Assembly (NCBI GenBank): GCA_902596205.1
Contig: CACJSY010000008.1
Location: 1-50,039, forward strand
Direction: 5' to 3'
Length of the DNA: 50,039 nt
From: an uncultured Pelagibacteraceae bacterium
GTDB taxonomy: Bacteria > Pseudomonadota > Alphaproteobacteria > Pelagibacterales > Pelagibacteraceae
Position 1 is the first letter of the stretch; every line of letters starts with the position of its first letter. The notes beneath the pieces are model-generated. The model was not told where the DNA came from and made no database searches. It worked only from the letters and a program-made list of their open reading frames with translations. Made by a program: the position numbers and the translations under genes. Below, piece by piece: positions 1-7,974 of this stretch.

Positions 1-269
1 ATATTCCATTTTGCAATGTTAATAGATTTTAAAAATCTTTCGTCTTCCATCATCGCAATATATTTTACGCCAATTCTTGTTTTCAAATACCCATAGAGTG
101 TAGTTTGGGTAACATGTGCAGATCTCTCTTGAATAAAATTCTCGAGATCTTTCTTAGATTTTATTTTTTTAAAAAGTCCTGAAATTTTCCAAATAGGAAT
201 AACATACTCCCAAACGTCAATTAGAGTGTTTCTAAGAATAATTCTCAATTTATGTAAATTCAATTTCAC
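1..269 (-). CDS. Conserved protein of unknown function, partial (5' end of gene)
   Basis: An uninterrupted reading frame runs leftward from a GTG at 269 to the window edge, giving 89 residues with the C-terminus missing. A stop codon lies three codons upstream of the GTG, so this GTG is the only plausible early start. The visible part is basic and rich in aromatic residues, with motifs such as TQTTLYGYLKTRIG and SINIAKWN. This resembles, from memory, a conserved alphaproteobacterial family of unknown function, sometimes loosely labelled esterase; no catalytic motif can be seen in this fragment. It is transcribed away from the symporter genes. Coding status is fairly secure; function is not known. 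Confidence 0.6.
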   Translation of the reverse strand, partial: MKLNLHKLRIILRNTLIDVWEYVIPIWKISGLFKKIKSKKDLENFIQERSAHVTQTTLYGYLKTRIGVKYIAMMEDERFLKSINIAKWN

Positions 270-383
270 GTTGTATTAAAAAACCCTTTATTTACTAGTC
301 TTATAGCATTTCAAATTGGTTTTGGGGTCCTTTTTTCCCTTTAAATTCAACTCATAATCAGTATGCTTCCCAGCAATAAGAGT

Positions 384-401
384 ACTTTTTACGTAAAAAG
401 T
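384..401. promoter_or_regulatory. Perfect 18-bp palindrome in the leader of the symporter operon
   Basis: ACTTTTTACGTAAAAAGT is a perfect 18-bp inverted repeat centred on ACGT and ending 21 bases before the ATG of the small symporter subunit. It could be an operator for a dimeric regulator. In RNA it could form a 7-bp stem with a four-base loop just upstream of the ribosome binding site (AGGGGGAAAT). Nothing in the sequence identifies the binding factor. Confidence 0.45.
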
Positions 402-422
402 TAAAAATAAATAGGGGGAAAT

Positions 423-680
423 ATGTCAAATAAAGACGCATATTGGAATAAGACCAAAAACCATATGATCGTAACATTGGTTCTTTGGGCTTTCTTCTCA
501 TTAGTGATCTTCATGTTCGGTTCAGAACTGAACACGATGTCTTTTCTTGGCTATCCACTAGCATATTACATGACTGCGCAAGGTTCACTTCTTGCCTTTG
601 TGATAATTTTGTTTTGGACTGCAAATAAACAAGAAAAAATCGACGAAGAACATGGTTTCTCAGAAAGAGAGGATGACTAA
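423..680 (+). CDS. Sodium/solute symporter small subunit (DUF4212 family)
   Basis: This 85-residue protein has two hydrophobic membrane segments (about residues 15-33 and 45-66) and a short charged cytoplasmic tail. It matches the DUF4212 / TIGR03647 small subunit that accompanies one subgroup of SSS-family transporters. The N-terminal YWNKTKNHM region and the aromatic first helix fit that family. Its stop overlaps the ATG of the large subunit by one base (TAATG), so the two are translationally coupled. A purine-rich site, AGGGGGAAAT, precedes the start and is unusually strong for this genome. The small subunit is inferred to help assemble or stabilise the transporter. Family assignment is confident; the mechanistic role is not established. 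Confidence 0.85.
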   Translation: MSNKDAYWNKTKNHMIVTLVLWAFFSLVIFMFGSELNTMSFLGYPLAYYMTAQGSLLAFVIILFWTANKQEKIDEEHGFSEREDD

Positions 681-2536
681 TGTTTAAAGGAGATTTTATA
701 CAAAACCTTCCTAAAATATATGGTACCTACACTGGTGGCTTTATAGTGTTCATCATTTTGATGGCATTAGCAGAGCAAGCAGGTGTGTCAGCTAAAAACA
801 TCGGAGTGATGTTCGTGGCTTTCACGGTATTGATTTATGCCTTAATCGGTTATTTATCAAGAACCATTCAAGTAGATGCCTACTATGTTGCAGGAAGACA
901 AGTGCCTACCGTGTTTAACGGGATGGCAACAGCAGCTGACTGGATGTCAGGTGCATCATTCGTAGCTTTAGCGGGTGGAGTTTACTTTGGTGGCTATACT
1001 TATATGGCCTTCTTGGTAGGTTGGACAGGTGGATACGTACTTGTTGCAACTTTAATGGCTCCGTACCTAAGAAAGTTTGGATGTTATACAGTTCCTGATT
1101 TTATCGGAACACGATACGGTGGTAATGCGGTGAGAGCTGCATCAGTATTCGTGCTTTTCATAGCATCATTTACTTATGTAACAGCACAAATTAATGCTAC
1201 GGGAACAATTGCTTCTAGAGCTCTTGGAATTCCGTTCGAAGCGGGTGTATGGGTAGGATTAATAAGTATCCTAATCTGCTCAATGCTTGGTGGAATGAGA
1301 GCCGTAACTTGGACACAGGTTGCTCAGTACATTGTATTAATCATCGCATACTTAATACCAGTATTCTGGATTAGTTCTAACGTAGGTGGAGGAATTTTCC
1401 CTCACTTAATGTTAGGTGATGAAGTTGCAAGACTTGGTGAACTTGAAAAACAATTTGGACTAGTTAAAAACAGCGCCGCAGATATGAAAGCAGCTGGGGT
1501 ACCAGGAGGATTGAAATATATCTCTGGAACTCACTCTGGAGTACCTGAAGGTGGAATGGCTGTCTGGAAATACTTATCGTTAGCGATTTGTATGATGGTA
1601 GGAACTGCATCGTTACCTCATATCTTAATGAGATACTTTACAACTCCTACAGTAAGAGCAGCAAGAAAATCAGTAGCTTGGTCGCTATTCTTTATTTTCT
1701 TACTTTACTCTTCAGCGCCTATGTTAGCGACATTGTCTAAATTAGCATTGATGGATCCAAATCTACCAACTGGAATTATCGGAAAATCTATTTCTGAAGT
1801 TCAGTCGATAGAGTGGGTACAAAGATGGTCTGAAGTTAAACAAGTATTTATAGCAGACTTTAATGGTGACGGAATACTTCAGTTGAATGAATGGTTCATG
1901 AGAGGTGACGTTGTAGTATTAGCTACTCCGGAAGTAGCGGGACTACCGTTCGTAATCTCAGGACTAGTGTTTGCTGGTGGTATGGCTGCTGCCATGTCAA
2001 CTGCCGATGGATTAGTTCTTGCGATCTCAAATGCGTTGTCACACGACATTTACTACAAGATCATAAATCCGAAAGCGGAAACTGCTAAAAGACTATTAGT
2101 TGCTCGTACACTTCTAGTAATAATCGGAGCTGCTGGTGCTTACATAGCCTCTTTCAGGCTAACAAGTATCTTAGGTTCGGTTGCTTGGGCATTCGACTTT
2201 GCAATGTCAGGCTTATTCTTCCCACTTGTACTTGGTGTATGGTGGAAGAGAGCTACTAGAGAAGGTGCAATCGCTGGTATCTTGGCGGGAATTATTTCAG
2301 GAACAGTTTACTTAACGTGGGTGTTCCCTAAATTCTCAGTTCCAATATGGGGCGGTGTAAATGCACCATTCTTAGGTATTGACCACTTAAGATTTGGTTT
2401 AATTGGAGCACCAATTTGTTTAGTTGTAATGGTGGTAGTCAGTTTAATGACTAAAGAGCCAAGCCCAGCTACACAAAAATTAGTAGACGATACAAGAATA
2501 CCGACAGGTAAGGCTATTCTTGGTAAGCAACACTAA
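680..2536 (+). CDS. Sodium:solute symporter, VC_2705-type large subunit
   Basis: This 618-residue polytopic inner-membrane protein belongs to the SSS (SLC5-like) family and pairs with the preceding small subunit, matching the VC_2705 / TIGR03648 subgroup. SSS hallmarks visible include YYVAGRQVPTVFNGMATAAD early on, GMRAVTWTQVAQY near residue 210, and AMSTADGLVLAISNALSHD near residue 440. Family members take up small organic acids such as acetate with Na+, but the substrate here cannot be read from sequence. A hydrophilic loop at residues 393-404 carries a textbook EF-hand calcium loop (DFNGDGILQLNE). Base composition is less AT-extreme than in neighbours, suggesting high expression. A strong terminator follows. 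Confidence 0.9.
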   Translation: MFKGDFIQNLPKIYGTYTGGFIVFIILMALAEQAGVSAKNIGVMFVAFTVLIYALIGYLSRTIQVDAYYVAGRQVPTVFNGMATAADWMSGASFVALAGGVYFGGYTYMAFLVGWTGGYVLVATLMAPYLRKFGCYTVPDFIGTRYGGNAVRAASVFVLFIASFTYVTAQINATGTIASRALGIPFEAGVWVGLISILICSMLGGMRAVTWTQVAQYIVLIIAYLIPVFWISSNVGGGIFPHLMLGDEVARLGELEKQFGLVKNSAADMKAAGVPGGLKYISGTHSGVPEGGMAVWKYLSLAICMMVGTASLPHILMRYFTTPTVRAARKSVAWSLFFIFLLYSSAPMLATLSKLALMDPNLPTGIIGKSISEVQSIEWVQRWSEVKQVFIADFNGDGILQLNEWFMRGDVVVLATPEVAGLPFVISGLVFAGGMAAAMSTADGLVLAISNALSHDIYYKIINPKAETAKRLLVARTLLVIIGAAGAYIASFRLTSILGSVAWAFDFAMSGLFFPLVLGVWWKRATREGAIAGILAGIISGTVYLTWVFPKFSVPIWGGVNAPFLGIDHLRFGLIGAPICLVVMVVVSLMTKEPSPATQKLVDDTRIPTGKAILGKQH

Positions 2537-2555
2537 TAAATAATTATTTAAAATT

Positions 2556-2588
2556 AAAAGGGGCGATTTATTCGCCCCTTTTTTTTTA
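2556..2588 (+). terminator. Rho-independent terminator after the symporter operon
   Basis: A GC-rich stem, AAAAGGGGCGA paired with TCGCCCCTTTT around a five-base loop, is followed by a run of T. It starts 20 bases after the symporter stop. This is one of only two classical intrinsic terminators recognised in the window. The other, after the porin gene, uses the same stem. Confidence 0.93.
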
Positions 2589-2613
2589 CTTAAAAAATGA
2601 TATTTTAAAAAAT

Positions 2614-2949
2614 ATGATACCAACTTGGGCAATCGTTTTAGACTACGTCCTTGGAACGATAATGTGGACATTGATAGGTCGAGCTTTTATGAATATTTTT
2701 CAAAGAGAAGACTCAACCTTCTTTTTCATGAGAGTTTTTGTCAAATACACTAATCCAATAATAAACTTATTTAAATTTATCACGCCAAGTTTTCTTTTTG
2801 GGCCATTTATAGCACTTTATGTAGCTTGGTTTTTTTACTTATTTAGATTCTATGCTATGCCTTATATTTTAGGTTACGATGTTTGGGGGATGTTAGCGTT
2901 TCCCTTAGAGAGCGATTTTTCTCGACAACTTTATCAGTTATTCAACTAA
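2614..2949 (+). CDS. Small integral membrane protein, conserved, possibly YggT-like
   Basis: This 111-residue protein has three probable membrane segments (about residues 5-23, 50-75 and 80-105). Motifs such as LDYVLGTIMWTLIGR and LYVAWFFYLFRFY recall small alphaproteobacterial membrane proteins annotated as YggT-like. YggT proteins have been linked loosely to envelope homeostasis, but no biochemical role is known. The gene lies alone between the symporter terminator and the rpe promoter, so it is probably monocistronic. The ATG at 2614 is the first in frame; no clear Shine-Dalgarno is seen. Membrane location is firm, family assignment tentative. Confidence 0.75.
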   Translation: MIPTWAIVLDYVLGTIMWTLIGRAFMNIFQREDSTFFFMRVFVKYTNPIINLFKFITPSFLFGPFIALYVAWFFYLFRFYAMPYILGYDVWGMLAFPLESDFSRQLYQLFN

Positions 2950-2962
2950 TACCTTAATTTTT

Positions 2963-2990
2963 TTGACAAAGTCTTAGTTTAAAATATAAA
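2963..2990 (+). promoter_or_regulatory. Sigma-70-type promoter in front of rpe
   Basis: A perfect -35 box TTGACA (2963-2968) is followed after 16 bases by TATAAA (2985-2990). The predicted start of transcription, six or seven bases downstream, falls at or next to the A of the rpe ATG at 2997. The transcript may therefore be leaderless. This is the clearest housekeeping promoter in the window. Confidence 0.7.
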
Positions 2991-2996
2991 CAGAAT

Positions 2997-3659
2997 ATGA
3001 GCAGTTTAATTAAAATTTCACCATCTATTCTATCTGCTGATTTTAGTAAATTAGGTAATGAAGTTATTTCCTTAGAGAAAGCAGGGGCTGATTACATTCA
3101 TATTGATGTCATGGATGGACATTTTGTTCCAAACCTCACTATCGGCCCAGAGGTAATTAAAAAACTTAGGCCTCTTACAAAAAAAACATTTGATGTTCAT
3201 TTAATGATTTCACCTGTCGATAATTTTATAAAGGATTTTGCTGATGCAGGATCAGATATTATAACTTTTCATCCAGAGGCAACGTCAGATGTCTCTAAAA
3301 CAATTAAACTAATTAAAAACCAAAATAAAAAAGTTGGTATTTCGTTAAAACCAAAATCAGAAATTAAATTGATCAAAGATTATTTAAGTGAAATTGACTT
3401 AGTTTTAATCATGAGTGTAGAACCAGGTTTCGGTGGCCAAAAATTTATGCCGGAAGTTTTGGAAAAAACAAAAGCTATTAGAAAGCTTATCAATGAAAAA
3501 AAATTAAGCGTAGATGTTGAAATAGATGGTGGTATAAATTTTGAAAATTGTTCAAAAGCAAAAGATGCAGGTGCTAATATACTTGTATCAGGGTCTACTA
3601 TCTTTAAAGAAAATAAGGGTGACCTAAAAAAAAATATAGAAATTCTCAGAAATAATTAA
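2997..3659 (+). CDS. rpe: Ribulose-phosphate 3-epimerase
   Basis: This 220-residue TIM-barrel enzyme interconverts ribulose 5-phosphate and xylulose 5-phosphate in the pentose phosphate pathway. Family signatures are visible in order: ISPSILSADFSKLG at the N-terminus, YIHIDVMDGHFVPNLTIGP with the metal-binding HIDVMDG, DVHLMI, MSVEPGFGGQ, VEIDGGIN, and the phosphate-binding LVSGSTIF near the end. Length is normal for the family. It is followed three bases later by the heparinase-like gene and then purH, the usual alphaproteobacterial cluster. A strong promoter sits immediately upstream. All catalytic Asp and His residues expected from the family appear present. Confidence 0.96.
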   Translation: MSSLIKISPSILSADFSKLGNEVISLEKAGADYIHIDVMDGHFVPNLTIGPEVIKKLRPLTKKTFDVHLMISPVDNFIKDFADAGSDIITFHPEATSDVSKTIKLIKNQNKKVGISLKPKSEIKLIKDYLSEIDLVLIMSVEPGFGGQKFMPEVLEKTKAIRKLINEKKLSVDVEIDGGINFENCSKAKDAGANILVSGSTIFKENKGDLKKNIEILRNN

Positions 3660-3662
3660 TAA

Positions 3663-5297
3663 ATGTTTGGCCTGAAAAGCGTCTATCTTTATTTGATTGC
3701 ATGTCAGATAACATTAATTAAGTTTTTTAAAAAGATTTATTTTTCATCAAGGAACTACAATAAATCTCTGAAGACTAAAACACCACAACAAGTTTACTAC
3801 AATCCTAATCCATTTTTATTATCGATTATTACATCCTATAACGAGCAATCTTTTAAAATCAGTGAAATAGATCCCAATGTTTTTTGGCTTGAGGAAAAAA
3901 AAGATGTTCAATCAATGCATAGTTTTTTTTGGCTTAATTTAATAAACAGAAAAACCGACCACAAAAACTTAAAGAAGGTTATTTATATATGGATGTTAAA
4001 AAATTCAAATTATTCAAAACAAATTTGGGAAACTTCAACATTGAGCGCGAGAATTATTAGTTGGATTTTAAATATTGATATTATACTAAGTAATAGCACA
4101 TTTGACTTCAGAAAAAATTTTTTAAACTGTATTGTAAGTCAAACAAACCACCTTAAAAACAACATTAAATTTGAAAAAGATTTTTCAAAAAAAATTCAGA
4201 TTTTAACCACTATAATCTTAACGGGATTAGTTTTTAAAGAATACGATAAAAATTTTGATTTTGGCTTAAGAGAATTAGAGGCACTTGTAAAAGATTTCTT
4301 TGACAAAGACGGATTCCCATTTTCGCGAAACCCAAATGATTTAATTTTTTTTTCTAAATATCTTATATTTTGTAAAGAAATAATTAAGGATAGCCAAAAA
4401 TATATACCTGAGTTTTTAGAGGAAATTATTGAAAAAAATCTAAAATGTATACATTTTATTAAAACGCCCAATAATCAGATGCCTTTATTTAATGGTGCCA
4501 ACCTAACTAAGTTTAATCAAATTGAGAAATATTTGAAAAGTTCCAAACCTGATAATAAAAATAATAATTTAGGTGGGTTATATAAAGTAAAACATAAAAA
4601 TCATTTTTTATTTATGGATATTGAAAGCCCTCCTCAAAAAAAATTTTCGAAATCTTATCAATCAGGGCCTTTATCTTTTGAGTACTTCGTAGATGGAATA
4701 AAAATAATTACTAACTCTGGCTTTGGCAATTTAATTTCGAAAAAAATAGAAAAACTTAGTAGGCTTACGGCTTGTCAATCGACTTTAACTATTAATGATA
4801 CCTCAATTACAAGATTTGAAAAAAGTGAAATGATCAATAAAGTTTTTGGAAACTCAATTCAAAATAGTTTTAAATCTTTTGATCATTCCTCAATAAATAC
4901 TAGCGATCATATAGGATGCACAGCATCTAATAATGGGTACGAAAAAAAATTTGGATGTATTCACAAAAGAGAGTTATACATCAATAAAGAAAGCAGCTTT
5001 CTCAAAGGTGTGGATCACATCTATAAAGCAAAAGATGGTTATCCAATAAGATATGCTTTTAGGTTTCACATTAACCCAGAGTTAAATGTCGTCAAAACTA
5101 TGAGTGGGAGTAGCGCTTTAATTCAAATTTCAAAAAATAAATCTTTAATCTTTAACGTAAATAACGAAAATTTAGAGATCGAAAAAAGCATATTTTTAGG
5201 TGAAAAAAAAATAATAGATGGTACTTGTATAACAATCAGTGGTAACTTGGTTAATAAAAATAAAATCTTAAATTGGGAAATTAAAAAAAATATTTAA
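3663..5297 (+). CDS. Heparinase II/III family protein
   Basis: This 544-residue protein has an all-helical N-terminal half (about residues 60-290) and a beta-rich C-terminal half (about 310-540), the layout of the heparinase II/III superfamily. The C-terminal GCIHKRELYIN and YAFRFHINPEL stretches match the conserved beta-sandwich of this family. Family members cleave acidic polysaccharides by beta-elimination, but the substrate of the version encoded between rpe and purH in alphaproteobacteria is not known. The N-terminus is hydrophobic but ambiguous as a signal peptide. The gene starts three bases after rpe and ends one base before the purH start, so it is certainly in the same operon. Confidence 0.8.
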   Translation: MFGLKSVYLYLIACQITLIKFFKKIYFSSRNYNKSLKTKTPQQVYYNPNPFLLSIITSYNEQSFKISEIDPNVFWLEEKKDVQSMHSFFWLNLINRKTDHKNLKKVIYIWMLKNSNYSKQIWETSTLSARIISWILNIDIILSNSTFDFRKNFLNCIVSQTNHLKNNIKFEKDFSKKIQILTTIILTGLVFKEYDKNFDFGLRELEALVKDFFDKDGFPFSRNPNDLIFFSKYLIFCKEIIKDSQKYIPEFLEEIIEKNLKCIHFIKTPNNQMPLFNGANLTKFNQIEKYLKSSKPDNKNNNLGGLYKVKHKNHFLFMDIESPPQKKFSKSYQSGPLSFEYFVDGIKIITNSGFGNLISKKIEKLSRLTACQSTLTINDTSITRFEKSEMINKVFGNSIQNSFKSFDHSSINTSDHIGCTASNNGYEKKFGCIHKRELYINKESSFLKGVDHIYKAKDGYPIRYAFRFHINPELNVVKTMSGSSALIQISKNKSLIFNVNNENLEIEKSIFLGEKKIIDGTCITISGNLVNKNKILNWEIKKNI

Positions 5298-5298
5298 A

Positions 5299-6849
5299 AT
5301 GAATCTTAGAGTCAAAAATGCTTTGATATCAGTTTCTAACAAAGAGAATCTTGCTAAACTTCTTAAAACATTAAAAAAATTTAATATTAACATTATAAGT
5401 TCTGGCGGAACCTACAATTCTATAAAAAAATTAGGCTATAAATGTACAGAGTTATCTAAGTATACAGGTTTTAAAGAAATGTTAGATGGGAGAGTCAAAA
5501 CCCTTCATCCTAAAATACATGCTGGAATCCTTCATGATAGACAAAATAAAAAGCATAAAAATGAAATGTCAAAACAGAATTTTCCACCTATCGATCTTAT
5601 TATAGTTAACTTTTACCCATTTCAAAAAATAGTTTTTAATACTAAAAATCCAAAAAAAATTATTGAAAATATTGATATTGGAGGACCAACAATGGTTAGA
5701 GCCGCCGCAAAGAATTTTAAAAATGTAGCTATAATAACAAACAAAGCTGACTACTCACCATTAATTAAAGAATTAGAAAATTTTAAAGGAAAAACATCGT
5801 TAAAATTTAGAGAATTTATGTCCTCAAAAGCATTTGGTCTTACCGCTTATTATGATGCGATGATTGCAAACTGGTTTAATAAAAGACTCGAGATTGAATT
5901 TCCTGAAAGAAAAACAATATTTGGAAAAAAATTTCAAAATTTAAGATATGGGGAAAATCCTCACCAACAAAGCTCAATATATATAAATGATTATAATGAT
6001 ATAGAATTAGGTTTCAGACAAATTCATGGGAAAGAGCTTAGTTACAATAATTACAATGATATGTTTGCTTCCTTGGATATTTTAAATTCATTAAAAAAAA
6101 ACTCTGCGACCGCAATTATAAAACATGGTAATCCATGTGGTGTCTCTGAGAATAGAAAGCCAGTTGTTTCATTCAAAAATGCTTATGCATCTGATCCAGT
6201 AAGTGCTTTTGGAGGAGTTATTGCCTGTAATTATAAAATTAATAGAAAAATTGCCTCTGAAATTAACAAGAATTTCTTAGAGGTTATTCTTGCTAAAGGT
6301 TTTGACAAAGAAGCCTTAAAAATACTTAGAAAGAAAAGAAATTTAAGAATTATTGATATTTCTAATTTTAAATTTAAAAGCCTTATATCAATGAAATCAT
6401 TTGATGGATCTTTTTTATTACAAACTAAAGATTTAATTGTTTTAGACAAAAAAAAGCTAAAGTGTGTTACTAAATTAAAACCTAACAAGAAAGAATTAGC
6501 AGAAATTCAATTTGCTTTTAATGTTTGTAAGCATGTAAAATCAAATGCAATTGTTATATCCAATAACTTTTCAACAATCGGCATTGGAGCTGGGCAGCCT
6601 AGTAGATTAGATAGTTGTAAAATTGCGGTACAAAAAGCTAAACAATTTCAATCATCGAAAATTAGAAATTCTGTTGCTGCATCAGATGCTTTCTTCCCTT
6701 TCGCAGATGGAATAAATACTTTAATTAAAGCTGGTGTTAAAACTATCATACAGCCTGGAGGTTCAATTAGAGATCAAGAAGTTATTAATGCCGCGAATAA
6801 GGCAAAAATTAAAATGTTTTTTACTGGTGTAAGACATTTTAATCATTAA
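5299..6849 (+). CDS. purH: Bifunctional AICAR formyltransferase / IMP cyclohydrolase
   Basis: This 516-residue enzyme performs the last two steps of IMP synthesis. The N-terminal MGS-like cyclohydrolase domain (about residues 1-190) shows IISSGGTYNSIKKLG and DGRVKTLHPKIHAGIL. The transformylase part shows LRYGENPHQQSS, IIKHGNPCGV with the catalytic Lys-His pair, and SDAFFPFADGI towards the C-terminus. The length is standard. It starts immediately after the heparinase-like gene. Its TAA stop is contained in a TTAA palindrome that also supplies the stop of the convergent pterin dehydratase gene, so no terminator separates them. Confidence 0.97.
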   Translation: MNLRVKNALISVSNKENLAKLLKTLKKFNINIISSGGTYNSIKKLGYKCTELSKYTGFKEMLDGRVKTLHPKIHAGILHDRQNKKHKNEMSKQNFPPIDLIIVNFYPFQKIVFNTKNPKKIIENIDIGGPTMVRAAAKNFKNVAIITNKADYSPLIKELENFKGKTSLKFREFMSSKAFGLTAYYDAMIANWFNKRLEIEFPERKTIFGKKFQNLRYGENPHQQSSIYINDYNDIELGFRQIHGKELSYNNYNDMFASLDILNSLKKNSATAIIKHGNPCGVSENRKPVVSFKNAYASDPVSAFGGVIACNYKINRKIASEINKNFLEVILAKGFDKEALKILRKKRNLRIIDISNFKFKSLISMKSFDGSFLLQTKDLIVLDKKKLKCVTKLKPNKKELAEIQFAFNVCKHVKSNAIVISNNFSTIGIGAGQPSRLDSCKIAVQKAKQFQSSKIRNSVAASDAFFPFADGINTLIKAGVKTIIQPGGSIRDQEVINAANKAKIKMFFTGVRHFNH

Positions 6850-7184
6850 TTAATCTTATCTATTTTTGCAGCTAGAATAAAATCACTTTCTGCAAGTCCC
6901 TTTATAGCGTGAGTAAAGATCTTTACTTTGCAATACCCCCAACCAAAAGAAATATCCGGGTGATGATTTTCTGCCTCGGCTATATTTCCAACTTTATTTA
7001 CGAAATTTTGACTTTTTTCAAAATTTTTAAATTTAAAATCTTTTGTTAAGTAGTAACTTTCATCATCATTTTTTTTGACATCCCAGCCATCAATTTTTTT
7101 CAAATATTTGTGAATTTCATTTTTATCAAATGGTGGTATATTTCCTTCACAAGCAATACATTTTTTTTTTGATAAATCTTCCAT
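6846..7184 (-). CDS. phhB: Pterin-4a-carbinolamine dehydratase
   Basis: This 112-residue protein is a 4a-hydroxytetrahydrobiopterin dehydratase of the PCD/DCoH family. It carries the active-site region AENHHPDISFGWGYCKVKI followed by a conserved THAIKGL. The tandem His-His-Pro is the catalytic signature. The N-terminus has a CIACEG pair of cysteines typical of bacterial members. In bacteria the enzyme recycles pterin cofactors for aromatic amino acid hydroxylases or molybdopterin-related reactions. No hydroxylase gene is present in this window. It overlaps purH tail to tail by four bases and lies just downstream of the tRNA-Gly gene on the same strand. Confidence 0.93.
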   Translation of the reverse strand: MEDLSKKKCIACEGNIPPFDKNEIHKYLKKIDGWDVKKNDDESYYLTKDFKFKNFEKSQNFVNKVGNIAEAENHHPDISFGWGYCKVKIFTHAIKGLAESDFILAAKIDKIN

Positions 7185-7188
7185 AATT

Positions 7189-7263
7189 TGGAGCGGGCAA
7201 AGGGGCTCGAACCCTCGACCTTCTCGTTGGCAACGAGACGCTCTACCACTGAGCTATGCCCGC
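7189..7263 (-). tRNA. tRNA-Gly (anticodon GCC), CCA encoded
   Basis: Read on the minus strand, the cloverleaf is complete. It has a 7-bp acceptor stem (GCGGGCA/TGCCCGC), a D arm with GCTC/GAGC, a TCTCG/CGAGA anticodon stem with loop TTGCCAA (anticodon GCC), a five-base variable loop and a T arm with TTCGAGC. A discriminator T and an encoded CCA follow. All stems pair correctly, with one G-T pair in the T stem. Confidence 0.97.
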
Positions 7264-7272
7264 AATAAATTA

Positions 7273-7302
7273 AGTATAGTATAATGCCTTATAGATGGTC
7301 AA
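7273..7302 (-). promoter_or_regulatory. Promoter of tRNA-Gly
   Basis: On the minus strand a TTGACC box (7302-7297) and a TATACT box (7278-7273) are separated by 18 bases and end nine bases before the tRNA 5' end. An overlapping plus-strand TATAAT (7280-7285) could serve the divergent LON-domain gene, making this a shared divergent promoter. Confidence 0.6.
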
Positions 7303-7354
7303 CTCTAATAAAATGTCACTATCGTCAGCTTTATTTTTTTTATATGATGTTTTA

Positions 7355-7972
7355 ATGAAAAAGTTTCCTAGCGTTATTCCGGTTTTTCCTTTAAGTGGAG
7401 TCATTTATTTTCCTAATACAAACTTACCGCTTAACATTTTCGAGCAAAGGTACTTGGATTTAGTTAATGATGCTTATTATAAAGATAAATATATGGGAAT
7501 GGTTCAATCTAAGAAAGAAGGAGACCTAGTTTACGATATTGGCTGCCTTGGGAAAATTAGTGATTATCAAAAAAGTAAGGATGGGAGAATTTTAATAAAC
7601 TTAACTGGAATTTGTAGATTTAAGATTTTAAAAGAGGTCTCTAATAAAAAATTGTATAGAGAATTCCAAGTTGATTATAAGAGTTTTGACAATGATATGG
7701 ATAGTATCCATAATGAAATTAACTCTGAGGCATTGATGGAAAAAGCTAAAATTTTCTTTAAAAAGAATGGCCTTCTTCTAAATTGGAAAGAATTTGAAAA
7801 ATTAGATAATGCTCAAAAAATAAACACCCTAGCAATGATAGCTCCGATAACTAATGAGGAAAAACAAAAACTTCTTGAAACAATTACATTGGAAAATAAG
7901 GTAATAACGCTTGAGAGTATAATAAATTTTTATTTACACGAGAACAATTTGAACAATTATACCGTACAATAA
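7355..7972 (+). CDS. LON substrate-binding domain protein (Lon N-terminal-like)
   Basis: This 205-residue protein consists only of the N-terminal domain found in Lon proteases, without ATPase or protease domains. The opening MKKFPSVIPVFPLSG and the LPLNIFEQRYLDLV stretch are the domain signature. GRILINLTGICRFKI and a helical C-terminal segment follow. Stand-alone LON-domain proteins are common in alphaproteobacteria; their function is unsettled but presumed to involve peptide or protein binding. The start at 7355 is chosen because it matches the usual family N-terminus. An in-frame ATG at 7295 would add 20 unconserved residues. It ends two bases before the convergent rho gene. Confidence 0.85.
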   Translation: MKKFPSVIPVFPLSGVIYFPNTNLPLNIFEQRYLDLVNDAYYKDKYMGMVQSKKEGDLVYDIGCLGKISDYQKSKDGRILINLTGICRFKILKEVSNKKLYREFQVDYKSFDNDMDSIHNEINSEALMEKAKIFFKKNGLLLNWKEFEKLDNAQKINTLAMIAPITNEEKQKLLETITLENKVITLESIINFYLHENNLNNYTVQ

Positions 7973-7974
7973 GT

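Noticed and set aside
270-422. A glycine or other known riboswitch in front of the symporter genes
   Set aside because: No conserved aptamer core could be found; apart from the palindrome the leader has no extended pairing.
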